Assembly: GCF_029852145.1 (NCBI RefSeq)
Contig: NC_079970.1
Span: forward strand, 17,835,831-17,899,830
DNA: 64,000 bases
Direction: 5' to 3'
From: Microplitis mediator
Taxonomy: Eukaryota; Arthropoda; Insecta; Hymenoptera; Braconidae
Shown here: positions 23,836 to 36,987 of the stretch, in pieces
How the letters are laid out: every line of letters begins with the position of its first letter
Numbering within the stretch: the stretch's first letter is position 1
Notes under the pieces: generated by a model
The model's input: the letters and a program-made list of their open reading frames with translations, nothing else
Told to the model about the DNA's origin: nothing
Database searches by the model: none
Position numbers and translations under genes: made by a program

Positions 23836-24498
23836 CATGATTACCTGCATCGGAACTTTAAGATTCAGTGGCAGCAGCCAGTAAGAAACAATTTAATTTC
23901 AAGCCGATGATGCGGAGAACTGTTAGAGAATGAGAAATATGTGATTTATAGTCACTTATTAAATAGTAAATAAGACAAAAATATTATTTCCACTAATTTT
24001 TTAGTAATTTTATTTGGTTAATTAAAACTGTCACTTAAAAAATAAAATGAGTAAATTGAAGTGACGAGTAAACAAATGAGAGTAATAAGGCTGCAAATGA
24101 ACATTAAATATAACTGACACCGGGCAGAAACAATTGTGTTTTCTCACCTCCGGGCGGAAAGCGTCAACTTTCGTCCCGCTATACAAAACGAAGTTGCCGC
24201 TTTCCGTCTCCGTCGAGGAGAAAAATAGTATACACTCCTCGGGAAGTAAATAAGAAAGTCTCAGTTCACATGTTTGTTGATTACATGTGATCTGAGACAT
24301 TTCTTACTTTACTTCCCTAGGTGTGTAATATACTATTCTTCCCTTGGGAAGAAACACAATTGTTTCTGCCCGCTGTATGAAGGTATTTTTGCATTACGAA
24401 TTCGCTAGCAGTTGTTTGCAACATCGGCTTGAAATTAGCTTGTTTCGACGGGCTGTAGAGACACTGAAACTTCAAGTTTCGATGCTGGTATCATGAAA
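23831..24498. mobile_element. Inverted-repeat element with CATGATACCAGCATCG ends, host of a palindrome chain
   Basis: The left arm (TTCATGATTACCTGCATCGG, then TTTCAAGCCGATG at about 23900) is paired by the inverted right arm (CATCGGCTTGAAATTAG at about 24423, then GATGCTGGTATCATGAAAAT). The interior holds the A-P palindrome at 24121-24372. Non-coding. Confidence 0.6.
24121..24372. mobile_element. Palindrome chain, locus 5 (A-P module pair)
   Basis: Outer inverted repeat CGGGCAGAAACAATTGTGTT (24121-24140) pairs with AACACAATTGTTTCTGCCCG (24353-24372). Inside are an A module (24143-24222, CCTCCGGGCGGAAAGCGTCA) and a P module (24226-24335) running from TAGTATACACTCCTCGGGAA to TTCCCTAGGTGTGTAATATA. 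Both match modules at 37745-38184. The 89-codon minus-strand frame here is a by-product. Confidence 0.65.
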
Positions 24499-26479
24499 AT
24501 AATATTTTAAAAATAAAATAATATAAGCTCATGAATAATAAAAAGTATCGTCATATATAATATGCATAAAATAAATTAAAGCAATCAAATTATGTACCTT
24601 AAATCTCACTAAAATATACACGTACGGTTAAGCTGCATTTTATAGTTGATCATTCAGTAATTTCTGTACCTTGCAGAAATATGAATATGTATCTAAAGCT
24701 CTTGAAAATTAATAACACCTCGATTTAGAATCTCTCTTGCTTATATTAAATGAAAGGATTTGGTACGTAGTCAAGTACTTAAATGAAGGTAAAAAAAACC
24801 AACTCATCTATGTATTACATATTCTATGCTTAAAATATATGTAAATTTAATGCTTAAAAAAAAACACAATTTTAATAAATCAATACTAATTTAACTTTGA
24901 TTTTTTTTTTTCCGTAAATATTTATTAGCTTTATTTTTGATGCTAAAAAATAAAAAAGAATCTTAAATTAATCGGTAGTATAAGTTGAGAAGAAAAGATC
25001 TATGAAAAAAAAAAAAAAAAAAGTTTGGAAAATCCAAATGAGCATGCCTTAAGCGGTCGTGTCATACACGAATTATTTAGATTAAATGTTTACGTTACGA
25101 TTTGTTAATTTTTTCATAAACACTCCTATTTTTTTCTTTTTTTTTTTGCTTACATTTTAGGAACTATTAAACTAATTTATTATTATAGAAAATTATTATA
25201 GAAAATATTAAAAAATTCCCGCGGATAGAATGGAAATCTTTGCTAACGCCATCTCGCACGCTCCGATAGAAGAAGCAGGTCTTCACTAACTCTGTTTATA
25301 TATTTTTTTTATATATGGCAGCCTGAGATATAAATTTTTAAGCTTCGACAGTGCACATTTTATTATTTTATAATTAAACGAATAATAATAGAGTTGTGGA
25401 TTTTTAATCAGTTTGTCACAATGAATTTACGGATATATTGAAATAAAATTTGAAAGAATTCGTTTTGTTTTTCGAAAGTTCTGGTGATTACAAGAAGAGT
25501 GTTACATGTATTTTACAGGATTTTTTTCTAAAAAATTCATTTTTTATCTAAATTGTGGGTTGGATCAGCTGTTTATTGTTTAGAAAAATGACCATTGATG
25601 TTCTCTTTAATTGTGGTATGAAGGCTGACCTACTTTTATCACTATATTATTATTTATTTAAAAAAAACTCTGACGGAACCCAGTTTTTAATTTTTAGGCG
25701 AGAGTAGAGCATACCTACGCTCGCGCTTAAGGCATGCAAAAATGATTTTACGCACGACTTTTCAGTTGAAATTGTATTATAAAACTCATTTTACAATTAG
25801 AAATAAAGTGAGCGATAATCAGATATACAATTCAACATTTCTTACTAAGTTCATTTTATTTAACTTGTCTAAGTGTTAAGTTTTAAAGTGAGATGATAAA
25901 TATGTACTATTTAATTTTTTATAAATTATTAATGAACAAGTAATTTACTGAAGTTTATTAGTGTTTATAAAGTTTTATAAATAAATTATTCAACAAAATA
26001 GTTCATCAACGGACAAGCGTTTTAAGTTTTAATTGTTTTCTTAAACTTTTTTCCCGTGTTTTCGTTATTGAAAAAAATATTATTCTGAAATATGATTTTT
26101 TAATCTTTCAGGTGTCGATTAAAAAGAGTTTTTGGGTACTAAGAATTACCTAAATAAAAGTGGTTTTGTTTAAAGAATAAAGTACTTGTTTAAGAATTTT
26201 TTCGCGTGTGAAATTCGAATTTCAAATAGAGTTTAAAATTTGAAATTGGACTGAAAGACGTGCAAAATTTTAAATAAGTATACAATTTTATACTATTTTG
26301 AGTGGAAAAAGATATTTTTCACAAGAGAAGTATTTTTGTTTCAAGAATTTAGTATTATTCAAATAATATTCTCTACACGGAGAGAAATTTACAGTCATAA
26401 GTACAATATATTATAGGAATGGTTCCCTTATCATATGATAACAGGTTTTTTTGAAATAACGATTAGGAATGGCACCCAT
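24499..26479. other. AT-rich intergenic DNA, no gene recognised
   Basis: Long A and T runs. A less AT-rich patch at 25215-25330 and the repeated word AAGGCATGC/GAGCATGCCTTAAGCG at about 25040 and 25720 suggest an old element with inverted ends, but the arms are too short to call. Confidence 0.4.
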
Positions 26480-26985
26480 ACTAATTACCCGAGTCGAAAT
26501 CTAAGGCATAATCAGAGCCTAAATGAGCATTGAACTAAATTAGACTTTTTAGGACATAATAATTGTAAAAGCTTGAAACGAACCAACTTAGACTCACAAA
26601 GGCATGAATTAGACCTACAAAGACATATATCGTGAAAGAATGAACTCAGAATTTTTTAAATTAACCCTCTGTTAGTCTCAGGCTGCCTGTGGGTCCTAAT
26701 CCACCTTTGGGTATTATTAGTCCACTGGAGAGATGACTGGATCACTTGCATCAATTCTCCAGTAGTCCTCAAATTTAACAATTTAAATTTTTTATAGCAT
26801 TCTTTGGAAGTCGTTCCTTCTGTTAAGTCTAGTTACGTATGTAGGTCTAATTCATGCCTCCATAAATCTAAGTTGATTCATTTCAAGCTTTGACAATTAT
26901 AATGTCCTAAAAAGTCGAATGTAGGTTTTCAATGCTCATTTAGGTTTTAAGTATGCCTTAAATTGCGACTCAGGTATGTAAAAAT
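26480..26985. mobile_element. Inverted-repeat element with ACCCGAGTCG ends
   Basis: The arms are about 150 bp and roughly 75-80% matched. The left arm carries AATGAGCATTGAA, GACTTTTTAGGACATAATAA and GGCATGAATTAGACCTACA; the right arm has the same blocks inverted. The spacer holds a CTCCAGTAGTCCTC / GTCCACTGGAGAGA pair. Non-coding. Confidence 0.65.
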
Positions 26986-26989
26986 TAGT

Positions 26990-29391
26990 TATTTGTTAAC
27001 TTTCGTCTCACGAGAAATTAATTTTTCAAATAAAATATCCAATATATTGAAATAATTATTTATATTCTATAAATTATTGTGTTTTTCAAAAATATTTTAT
27101 TGCTAGACATCGTGAGCTATGACTTAATTTTCAATCATTTTTTTAATGAGCCTCAAGTTTTATAGACTGATGCAGAAATTCACATAAAAGTGTTTTTTTT
27201 TTTTTTTTATTAATAGTCAACTTTCAAAATAATTTTTCCAGTTTTCAATAGATGAACAAACACTTAAGAAAGAAAATTTTTCTTGTATTAAAAATTTTAA
27301 ATTGGTCACATTACTCAAGCTGATCAGTTTTCCCAACCTTAGCTACAAATTATAACTAAGCACTTTTAAAAGAAAAAACAAAATTATCACAAAAATGCAA
27401 TTTCATTTTGCTTGAGTCCCACCTATATTATATTTATGATATTCAATATTATTATATTTAATGAACAATGTGATTGACTTCTTTGGAATAAACTAGCTTT
27501 AAAAATTAATTGATGAATATTGAAATACACAAAGCAAATACCGCCTCTGACAAATAACATTGAAACTAGAACACTGTTGGTGACAGCCTATCCAAAAAAT
27601 ATATATATATTTATATTTTATTAAACATTGAAATTTGAAATTACGCAGTTAATTCAAATTCAGGACATAAAAATACCTCTAATATTAAATTTTTTCCTCA
27701 AATTGATTTTAAAAATTTTGTACCTATAAATTTTTTATATTTGAATATTTATCAGAGATACGGGCTTCGATCATCAATCACTGGTCGCCGGTGACTAGTC
27801 AATGGTCACCTGTGACTATTTATATCGACTGGAGAAGATTTTTGCAACACTATATCAAGTTAAAACCATTGAGTCCAACAACTCAAGTAGAAGGAGAATC
27901 ACTAACCTCAGACCTCAATGCAAAACTTTTTTCTTCTTCTCTACTCTACTTTCAAATTTATTCTATTGCGAACAAACTAAAAAAAGTTATCCATCTCTCA
28001 TACGTACTTACTCATTCCATCTTCTTTTATTTTTTTTTCCTACTTACTCTACACTATCGGAAACTCTGACCTCAACTTTTCCGATATTCAGATTTTTTTT
28101 TTTTTTTATTGAATCCTTTTTTTCGATTTAAAAATATTCAACTCCTTTAAATCCATGAAAAAAAATTTAATTGAACGAATTAAATTCAAATAAATAAATT
28201 TTTACATGTTATTTATTTTTATTTTTAATTCAATAATAATTAACAATTATTTATTTTTATTATTAAAAAATATTTTATAAATTAAATTAAATTTATTTAA
28301 CTTAAATTTTTTTGTTCAAAATGTAATAATAATAATAATATTTAAATTGAGTTGAATATCAGTGCAGTACACTTGAATGTTAATTATTTGCGAGAGTAAA
28401 CTTTGTTTCTATTTTCCTGAAGTAAATAATATAAACGCTAATAAGTATTCATTTGAGATTGAAAAGTTGTCACAAACTACAATTAAATATTTCAATTATA
28501 CGCCTACGCGCAGTATAATTATTTACGAGTTACTTTGTTGTTTCCTCGTAAACATATTAAAACAAATGATATTATATTTATAACTATTTGATACAAAAGA
28601 ATTATTATAAACAATCAATAAAATACAAAAAAAAAAAAAAAAAAAAATTATTTCAAAATTTAGTTAAAAAAAAAAATTCAATCCGGTTTCATTTTTTTTT
28701 TTTTAAAGGAAAAAATATAAGAATGTATAGAAAAATTTTTCCATCATTTATTTTGAAATATTTTTTTTTTAATATATTTTTCTATCACATTTTCTAGTCA
28801 GCAGATTCAATGCAAAGCTTCATGTTCAACAAAAAATATTTTATTTATTATAAAAAATGAATCTAATACCGGACGCTTACGATTTTATTTATTTGGATTT
28901 GAAGAAATATTTTTTTTCATATTTTAAATATTAAATTCCAATGGACATCAAACCAAAGTTTTTAACAGAAAATCAAATTAAAAAATCATACTAAAAAAGA
29001 GAACTGTTAGTATTTCTTTTTTATTTTAAATCATGATTTTTTTTTGTTTGTTTATAAAAGTTAAATGAGACGTCGAGATTCTTTAGGAATCACTTTTTTT
29101 TTTTCTATTATTTAGTACTCAATTATCGTGAGCATACCCTCTCGATTTTCCTCATCAATGTAAGAAACTTGAAGAGCAAACTTCGGAAACTTTAATGACC
29201 ACCCTTCAATTATCGTTAATTTCTACCCATCTATACGTCGATTTTCCACCACTCTCAACTTGCACAATTAAGACACGCATATAATTAAGTTAGCAATTTA
29301 TTTACGTATTAAAATTTATGAAGCGACTAGTAATAAATTTTCACGTAAGAATTAACATACATTAGACTCAAATTAATCACTAAAAAATAGT
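26990..29391. other. AT-rich intergenic DNA, no gene recognised
   Basis: Several Phe/Ser/Lys-rich open frames (27791-28131, 28377-28583, 28588-28797) arise from T- and A-runs and lack domains. A small self-complementary GGTCGCCGGTGACTAGTCA patch lies near 27784. Confidence 0.4.
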
Positions 29392-29945
29392 GATGCGAAA
29401 TGATCATTTATGTTGTCAGATCACGAGAAATTTACTGACAATTAACGTCAAAAATGATTTGGTCAATTTTTTATAAAATAATTTCCTGAACAACATTAAA
29501 TGTACAAGCACTTGTAATTGTCAGTAAACTGCAAGTCGTATCACTCAACATATAACGACCAATTTGTGTATTCTCTTAAAATGAATCGGTGAAAAGTACT
29601 TCAATCAGTGAATAGTCACTGCATAAATAGTCCCAAGTATATCACTAATTCAATCAGTGATATACTTGGGACCGATTCGCAGAGAATATTCATTGATTTG
29701 CAGCACTTTTCACTAATTTATTTTAAGAGAGTATTCAAAAATATTCGTAAAGAATTTCTCTTCACTTCTATTTAGATGCAGAATGACGGTAAAAAAAATT
29801 TTCCGTCAATCATTTATAAAATAATTTTCTGGGAAGAATAGAGTTGGCGCGGGAGCCGTCATTAGTTTTAAAAAATGACTGTGGGTAAATTTTTCTCTGG
29901 TCAATTGTCCAGACAGTTGACCAGACAATTTCTCTATCTTCCATC
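29392..29945 (-). repeat. Interspersed repeat X, copy 2
   Basis: Inverted relative of 16373-16992. It lacks the insertion at 16601-16842 but carries its own hairpin insertion at about 29573-29730. The two copies serve as empty-site controls for each other. Confidence 0.6.
29573..29730. mobile_element. Hairpin element nested in repeat X, TTAAAAT ends
   Basis: The left end TCTTAAAATGAATCGGTGAA is matched by the inverted right end (TTTCACTAATTTATTTTAAG). The centre holds CCCAAGTATATCACT / AGTGATATACTTGGG. GTATTC flanks both sides, and repeat X copy 1 has a single GTATTC-like site (GAATAC), supporting a 5-8 bp target duplication. Confidence 0.65.
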
Positions 29946-29959
29946 ACTAATTACTATAA

Positions 29960-31353
29960 ATAAAATTTATTAATAAATAAAAAGAGTGGGGGGGGGGGCT
30001 TCAAGGTTATATAGCACGATAGGGAAAATTATTTTATATTTAGGGTCGACCGTATGCGTATATGTTTATCACTATTTTCATTTCTTTTATTTTTTAAAGA
30101 GTTTTCTTAAAATATATGTAAATAAATTGATGTTAAATATTTATGTCCAATAGTTCAATGTCTAAAATACTTAGTATTTAAAAAAAAAAGTTTAATAGCC
30201 GATTTTTGGTACCGGTCGAGTTTTGGAGCATTCTCGCGAAAATAGTTCAATTAAAAATCTCAAATATGATTGATTTTAAGAATCACCGAGTTTCCAAAGT
30301 TTTTTCAAAATTTCAAATTTTGGTTTATAAAAATTTGAAAACATCCTAAATAATTTCTTTAAGAAATTTTCTTTGAAAAATAATTATTTTTGTACGAAAC
30401 ATGATTTACACGAGATATTTTTCTCGGTTTATTTTTATCTGAAGTTGTATTCAAATGAGGCATGTTAACTAAAAATTTTTTTTTAATAATTCCACTATAA
30501 ATTATAGTTATCGTTAATTGGATTGTTTTGTGAATTAGGCCGTATTAAAAATAATTATAACTAAAATATTAATTAATAGTACGATCTAAAGCCCTTAGGC
30601 GTATTGCCCGTGGATATGATGATTAATTACGTCGTAACAGTTTATTTTCATCGATTATAGTAACGATTCTATAGCATTAACTGAAATTGTTGATTGCACT
30701 GAAACGATTAACACAAAAAGTCAATCGGACGATAATTTATAAGTCAACAAAATATTTATATAAATATTTATAGATTCAAAATAAAAATGTAAATTATCCT
30801 TTTTTGTTGAGGTAAAACGTATAGTAGTAGAGTTATAATCTGGTTATATTATCATTGGTAAAATTACATATATAGAATTAATTTTTGATAATTAAAAATT
30901 TTATGTAATGAATGCACGATGAATACGCCGCTAACTGGCTAAAGTCAACCTCATAAAATTTTATGTTAAAATACAATTCTCTCTGATTGGTCAAAAGAGT
31001 GATTTAATATATATATATTATTCAAGACATGCCTGATTATCGCGCCTTATCATATCTGCAAAGCAAACTCTAAATGGCCGTTTACCGATCGATGGTTAAT
31101 AATTTGTCAAAAATCACATGACTTCCTATGTTCCTCAATAGCGTTTGGTTATGGGGGTCATAAACTCACGAATTTGAATCCATAATTCCATTCTTTAAGT
31201 TTATTATCGACCGCTCTCAGAAACCAACTCTACTATTTTCACACAGAGTAAATAAGATCGACACTAAACATATTTAGAATGAGTAGTACATTCAACCTTA
31301 AAACTTTCATGTCTATGTCTATTATAAATATGTTGATTATTTTTTGTTAATTA
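29960..31353. other. AT-rich intergenic DNA, no gene recognised
   Basis: A G-run at about 29989-29998 and otherwise A/T-rich sequence without ORFs or clear repeat ends. Confidence 0.4.
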
Positions 31354-31888
31354 ATGAAACTTATTGTAAATTTACAGTATAAATTGATAAGTAAAATGAA
31401 AATAGAAAATGATATGTTAGTACCTTTAATAATCAACCAGTATTCTGTTGTGAATGCGCTAACTTATTATTTTATTGATTGTAAATTAATGCACTCTGAG
31501 AGGTTTATAAATACACGAAATAGACAGATAACTTTACCAAAAATTAATAAAACTTTCAGTATCAAAAATGCGTTTTATGCGGCAATAAAATATTTCAATC
31601 TACTTCCCAATAATCTAAAAGCTCTTGATTGTAAAAGAGGTTATTCAGCAAGAATTTTAGGAAGTGGATTAGATCTATTGAACTATAAATTAAGTTATTA
31701 TATTACATTGCAAATGATTGTATAATAAGTCGTAGGAAAACTTTATACTTTGTACTTTGCATTAGCTAATGATTGTTTAATTTGATGTATATACTATTAA
31801 ATATTGTATTTTTCTGGTTTCTATGCACAGGTGTCATGCACCACTATAGAATATATACCAGAAGTAAATAAATAAATAAAATAAAAAA
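31354..31888 (+). pseudogene. 3' remnant of a non-LTR retrotransposon
   Basis: An open frame of 123 codons (31354-31725). Its middle reads MHSERFINTRNRQITLPKIN, and about residues 74-92 read YAAIKYFNLLPNNLKALDC. The N-TRNR...LP then K-FN-LPN-L pattern is typical of the extreme C-terminus of reverse-transcriptase polyproteins of RTE/CR1/jockey-like elements. No catalytic RT motif (YADD) is present, so only the tail of the protein survives. A short 3' UTR follows and ends in a GTAAATAAATAAATAAAATA-type tail at about 31864-31888. The first ~40 codons may not belong to the element. It could also be a diverged unknown small gene, but the tail repeat favours a retrotransposon. Confidence 0.5.
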
Positions 31889-31995
31889 ATGAGTGGGGGG
31901 AGCAGTCAAGAACTAGTATCATATGTAACCTCAACTGACTTAGGGTTTACTTTGCTGTTATAATAATTCGCAAAACTCAGACATTTGTTGAATAA

Positions 31996-32173
31996 AGTAT
32001 AGTGCATAGCACGTGGGCTGTTATTATTCGTCAAACACAATGTTCTTAACACTCATTTCCGGTGCACACTAAGCACTCGCTGGCGCTCGTGGGTGTGCAC
32101 CTACGACTCTTGTTAAGAACATTGTGCTTCCCGTATAAAGACTCACTTATCCCACTCGCTATGCAATATACTA
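31996..32173. mobile_element. Palindromic element with AGTATA-TGCATAGC ends
   Basis: Outer inverted repeat AGTATAGTGCATAGCACGTG pairs with CACTCGCTATGCAATATACT. The inner pair is CACAATGTTCTTAACA / TGTTAAGAACATTGTG, with the centre GGTGCACACTAAG / TGGGTGTGCACC. The AGTATA ends resemble those of the P modules, suggesting a common superfamily. Confidence 0.6.
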
Positions 32174-33815
32174 ATACACATTTAGTGACAGCGAGTATGA
32201 TACCGATTCTACATGATGTATAACATACTATTTTGTACTTAATGACAAAAGTAAATCACTAAAATTATAAATAAAGTTATCATATAAATTTTAATAAAAA
32301 ATTATAAAAGCATATTTTAGTTTGGTATTCCAGGACAAATCTCGTCGAAATAATTGAATATAAAATTAAAATTTTCTTAATTTTTTTCAGAATATCAAGA
32401 GTAAATAAGTTTATAAAATAAAATTTTTAATTTAAAATTTATGGACCTTGGGTCAGCCTTGAGGGTATCACGAATGCTTCAGTGAGTCCAAGTTATCATG
32501 TCATTTTCAAGATTATAGATCATGCCTTGAGCTGAAGATTTATCTAATGATAGTATAACAAGCCTTAACACTTGTAGTAACAATCCACAAGGGCTTTGGA
32601 GGATATCGAAACTCTTCCATGACATGAGGGTTTTGTAGCTGAAGTAAAATGGAAGACGAGAAATAAAAATGATTTTTATATGTCGGATTAGATTACATGT
32701 TATGTCGGATGTAAAAAATATATCTTTTTATTTTTATTATAGCTACACTATAACAGTTTGTCTTATTGAGTTAGGATTTTTCATCTATCAAATTTATTTA
32801 CTTTTTTTCTTAAATAAATTGGCAACTTTTTTTTTTCAATTTAAATTAAAAATTATCAATAGAAGAAAATGATTAATACCAAAATGAATAATTATTTTTA
32901 AAAAAGTAAGCTATAATTTTCGACTTGACAAAAATTATATTTGCTAAATTTTTTTAAAATGAAATTTTTTATCAACACTTAATTAAGATTCGTATGAAGT
33001 AGGGGTTTAAACTAATTACTTTATCAACCCCTCGTGCTTTTGGTAGCTGATTACGAACCACCCGAGAGGGTTTTAAACACACATCAAGATTAACTCCTGG
33101 ATCAATCGAAGTGGTGAGAGTGGTTGCCTTTCAACATTAAATTCTGTTCTGGTCATATATTTCTCTCTCGATAGATTGCCACGAGCAGACCACAGCATTT
33201 GATAGTCTTCACGTTGTAACAACCTCATCTACTTGAGTCCGTTCAATTAATTTATGGGACGTGACATAAACAATTTAGTCCCAAACGGAGTTTTATAAAT
33301 TAATCATTTTAATTTTATAATGATACAATATAATTGTGACAACTAATTATAATAATATTTCAAAACCCATTGACAAAGTCTATTAAATTACGTTGTGAAA
33401 TTTAGACAGTTTGACAAGTGGCTACAATGTGTAGAAATTAAATTTAGAACAGCAAATATTTAAATTATTTCGCTCCAAAATTTTGTGGTATAATGAGTTG
33501 GCACGATGACTACAGTTTTGAATAATAATTCACCCTCGACTATTACTACATTTTTTATTTTTAATGTATCAATTGTTATGTACCTTCGTTCCAAAAAATT
33601 TATAATTTTTCAAATGATTGTTTGATATTCATTAATTTTATAAATAAAATAAAAAATGCCATTCGGAATCCGAAATGGTAGTAGATTTCTAATTCATTCT
33701 TTATTTTGAAGCTCTAAGATAAAATGAAAGTATGAATTAATTTTTTATTGATATTTTTGATGAATTTCGAGGTCGAAAACCGCCAAAGATAGAACAATGT
33801 AATTTTAACCGTAAC
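32174..33815. other. Intergenic DNA with two less AT-rich patches
   Basis: The patches at 32440-32650 and 33000-33300 have near-average base composition. The first keeps an open minus-strand frame of about 60 codons (stop near 32480), but it resembles nothing I recognise and has no clear splice sites. Not called as genes. Confidence 0.35.
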
Positions 33816-34640
33816 ACAGAAATCAATCATGTAACTTTAAACCTTTATCAAAATTTGAAAAATTATCCTAAAACATAAAGTAAAAAAAGAAAAATATAGC
33901 TTATTTTCTCAACTTTGATGTTCTTTATACGTAATAAAAGTGGAAGTTTCCGTTAGAAAGATATTAAAGAAAAAAACCATCGAAGTAACATTTATCATTA
34001 ATTTGAAAACTTTAAATTGCCACTATTTCCCAAATACTCAACTGATCTTTTATTCATTTATTTATTTATTTTCAATCGTAAGGTTTGACCTTTTTCGATC
34101 ATATACAAAATAATTATTACATGTCGTGAAAAGCTTAAATTTATAATTTGTAATCTATAATTTATAACTTATAACACATAGCCAGACTCATCTCAAAACT
34201 CAGACTCAATTCAAATCACTCCAACAGACTTTTAACAGATCCATACTCATAAATATTATTATCTATAGTTTTAAATTTTCAAATTTGATCAATCTCATTG
34301 CCTGAAGAATCAATGCACAAAATTTTATAATCATCCGTTGAAAACTTTCAAAGGTATATAATAATAAGTTAATAACATTTTTACCACAACTCAAGAGTCA
34401 ATCATGTAACTTTGAACCCTTATTAAAATTGAAAAAATTATCGTGAGTCAAAATATCAAAAAAGGAAAACATAGTTTATTCTATTAGCTATTAAGTTTTT
34501 TTTTTTACATAGTAAGAATAGATGTCCGTTAAAAAGTTATTTACGAAAAAAAATCAAAAAATTAACATTTTTCGTTATTTTTAAAATTTCAAATGTCCCC
34601 ATTTCTCAACTAGGTAATCGATTTTGCTCATTTCCGAACT
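33816..34640. repeat. Diverged direct repeat, interrupted
   Basis: AATCAATCATGTAACTTTAA and the 230 bases after it (33823-34040) recur in diverged form at about 34393-34625 (GTCAATCATGTAACTTTGAA), in the same order and orientation. Both continue into CCACTATTTCCCAAATACTC / CCCCATTTCTCAACTAGGTA. The intervening DNA begins with a T3A-type tail at 34050. Confidence 0.5.
34046..34260 (-). mobile_element. Possible non-LTR retrotransposon 3' end
   Basis: The TTTATTTATTTATTTATTTT run at 34053-34072, followed by non-repeat sequence, looks like a minus-strand retrotransposon tail and 3' UTR. It lies between the two arms of the direct repeat. No coding part is recognisable. Confidence 0.3.
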
Positions 34641-36764
34641 TTACCGAGCTAATCATTCATAGAATAAGTGTGGCAAGTTTCATGAATATCCGACTCATGA
34701 AGATACCACTATTAAAAATTGTGGCCGCTATCGTTGCAACATGGCACGTCATATTACATATATACATACATACATATATAAACTTTTGAACCAATGGTAT
34801 TTTCGGAACCTACTTAATGAATAACGATAGATTATGGCAAAATTCTTTGAAAATTATGCCATGAGGACAAATGCAAAAGATAGATTTCTACGAAATCTAC
34901 TGTAAAGAAATATATATAGTTATATAACAAGATCATTTATGACGAATTTAATCCCAAATTTTTTATGGGAAATATTTTTTTTTAAATTGAGATTTATTAA
35001 GAGTAATCAATCAAAACATTGATTTAATATAAAACTATTGTATATAATTAAATGTATACGGTACAGCGATAAATATAGTGTAATTCTAACCGTTATTTGG
35101 TATTCATATAAACCCCGCTTGCGGTGTTAAAATAACAAAGTTAAATAATATATTAATTGCGTTATTCTGGAGCGTAATAATATTTCATTAATATCATAGA
35201 CAACATTGTTGAAATTTATGATTTTAGTTACCTTTTACTATTAAAAAATAAAAAAATTTACCATTTTATAATTTTTATAAAAATTTTCGAATTTTTGACA
35301 TAAAAGCTATGGGTAAAGATAAATATTTTTAACAATTTTATTATTTTACACATAGCTAAAATAGTGATTTTTTTTAACTTTTCATAAAAATTATTGCAAT
35401 ATTTTTTTACGAGCTTTGATATAATTTTTTTGTCACAAAAAAAAAAAATGAAGTAAATCAAATGAAAAAATTTGATCAAAATTCGATCTTTATGAAATAA
35501 CTCAATTATTAAAAAAATGATATCTAATTACTTTAAGAGGGGCTTACACTTTTTTCTCTATTACAATCAAGTCCACGAACGGTACTATCTTTGTTACACT
35601 TGCGCAGTAAATGGTAACTTTGGCCGAGTTTTACTCTTAAACAAACAAATATTATCAAAAACTCAAAGCGCACTTCACTATAGTGATCTATAGATTAGAC
35701 AGTAGTGCATCAATGTGCAGTTTGTAGTTTGTATTTAGAGATTTTGTTTTCGAAAAAAACTCAGCCGAAAATATCTGATAACCTCTGTTAAAATTAGTTA
35801 GGTCGTCAACTAAAAATAAAGTTTCGATAAGTTAGTAAAAAAAAAGTAAAGATTATAAATTGCAATTTACAATAACAATTAACACTTGACCCAAACTTTT
35901 AGCTCGTCTCATCAATCAATAAAATAGCATTTACAAACAGTTGAATCCGCAGTGAAATTCGAAAAAATTGTCGAAAAATAAAAAAAAATAAAAGATAAAT
36001 GAATACATGCAATAATTACTGTCAGGACACGTGATAAAAAACTCAACGACACGGGACTCGTCGATTGAGGTCGTGCTAAATTGTAGTTTGCTTGATTCCG
36101 TATAGTCCGCATAGTTGTTGTATGACGATGACTCGTAGGTGAATTCGTTAAAGCTTTTATGTTTAGTCTATGTAGACTTGAATGAACTACCTCCGCGACA
36201 ATCAATTTCAACAATGGACAATGCATCACACAAGAACTTGTATACTCTATTGCATGTAAATGCATTCAAAGTACTTTGACATTGCATTCATATAATTTTA
36301 TATTGTATTACTAGTAAATGCTGTTTAATTCAAATTTTAACTAATTTAAAAAGATTTGAATAAACGATAAACAATCATTATTTAAATCAATAATAATTAC
36401 GAATTTTTAACGAAAATGTTATTTTATAAATATATGATAAACTTCGCACATAATCCTATTCATTTCTCAGTACTTTATTTATTTTGTTGACTATAATATG
36501 TATCCTACTAAACTGAATGTCGATTAATTTGTCTAGTTAAACTTCTGAAACTCCTCCGTCCATTTCATCCCAAGTAAATACGATGAAATTTAGATACATG
36601 TTATTAATGCTTGGCGAACAAAGTTTGTTTAACCTTTCCTTAAGATAATATAACTTTATCTCAAAAAGTGTTTATACTAATGTTTGAATTATGATAATCA
36701 AGCTAATTGCTTAAAACTTTCCGCCATGAACTTTGAAAATTAAAAAAAAAAAACGTAAATCATC
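34641..36764. other. AT-rich intergenic DNA, no gene recognised
   Basis: The minus-strand frame at 35912-36265 (117 codons) is Ser/His/Thr-rich at first and then hydrophobic; I see no domain, homologue pattern or splice sites. Otherwise no features. Confidence 0.35.
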
Positions 36765-36987
36765 ATGTTCCTGAAGATCGGAACTTTTTTCGCGCAACGA
36801 AAATGAAAAAATTTGTGAAATTCTACTGCTTAAGAGTGACTTGAGTGGTAATTAGGGGTGGTTACAATTTTCGGCTAACATACTAGTGCCTATGCGAAAC
36901 ATTTCAGAAATCTAGATTCAGTAGATTTTTTACTTCTTATTTTTTTTTATTTTCGTTCCGCAAAAAAAGTACCGATCTTCAGGTACA
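36765..36987. mobile_element. 223-bp inverted-repeat element with ATGTTCCTGAAGATCGG ends
   Basis: The left end ATGTTCCTGAAGATCGGAAC plus TTTTTTCG is matched by the inverted right end ATGTACCTGAAGATCGGTAC. CGCGCAACGAAAAT pairs with ATTTTCGTTCCGC inside. Non-coding. Confidence 0.65.

Noticed and set aside
32440..32650. Less AT-rich patch with a short open minus-strand frame
   Set aside because: Only about 60 codons, no recognisable domain and no convincing splice sites.
35912..36265. 117-codon minus-strand frame
   Set aside because: No domain, no conserved pattern and no flanking splice or promoter signals; length is within chance for a stretch of moderate GC.
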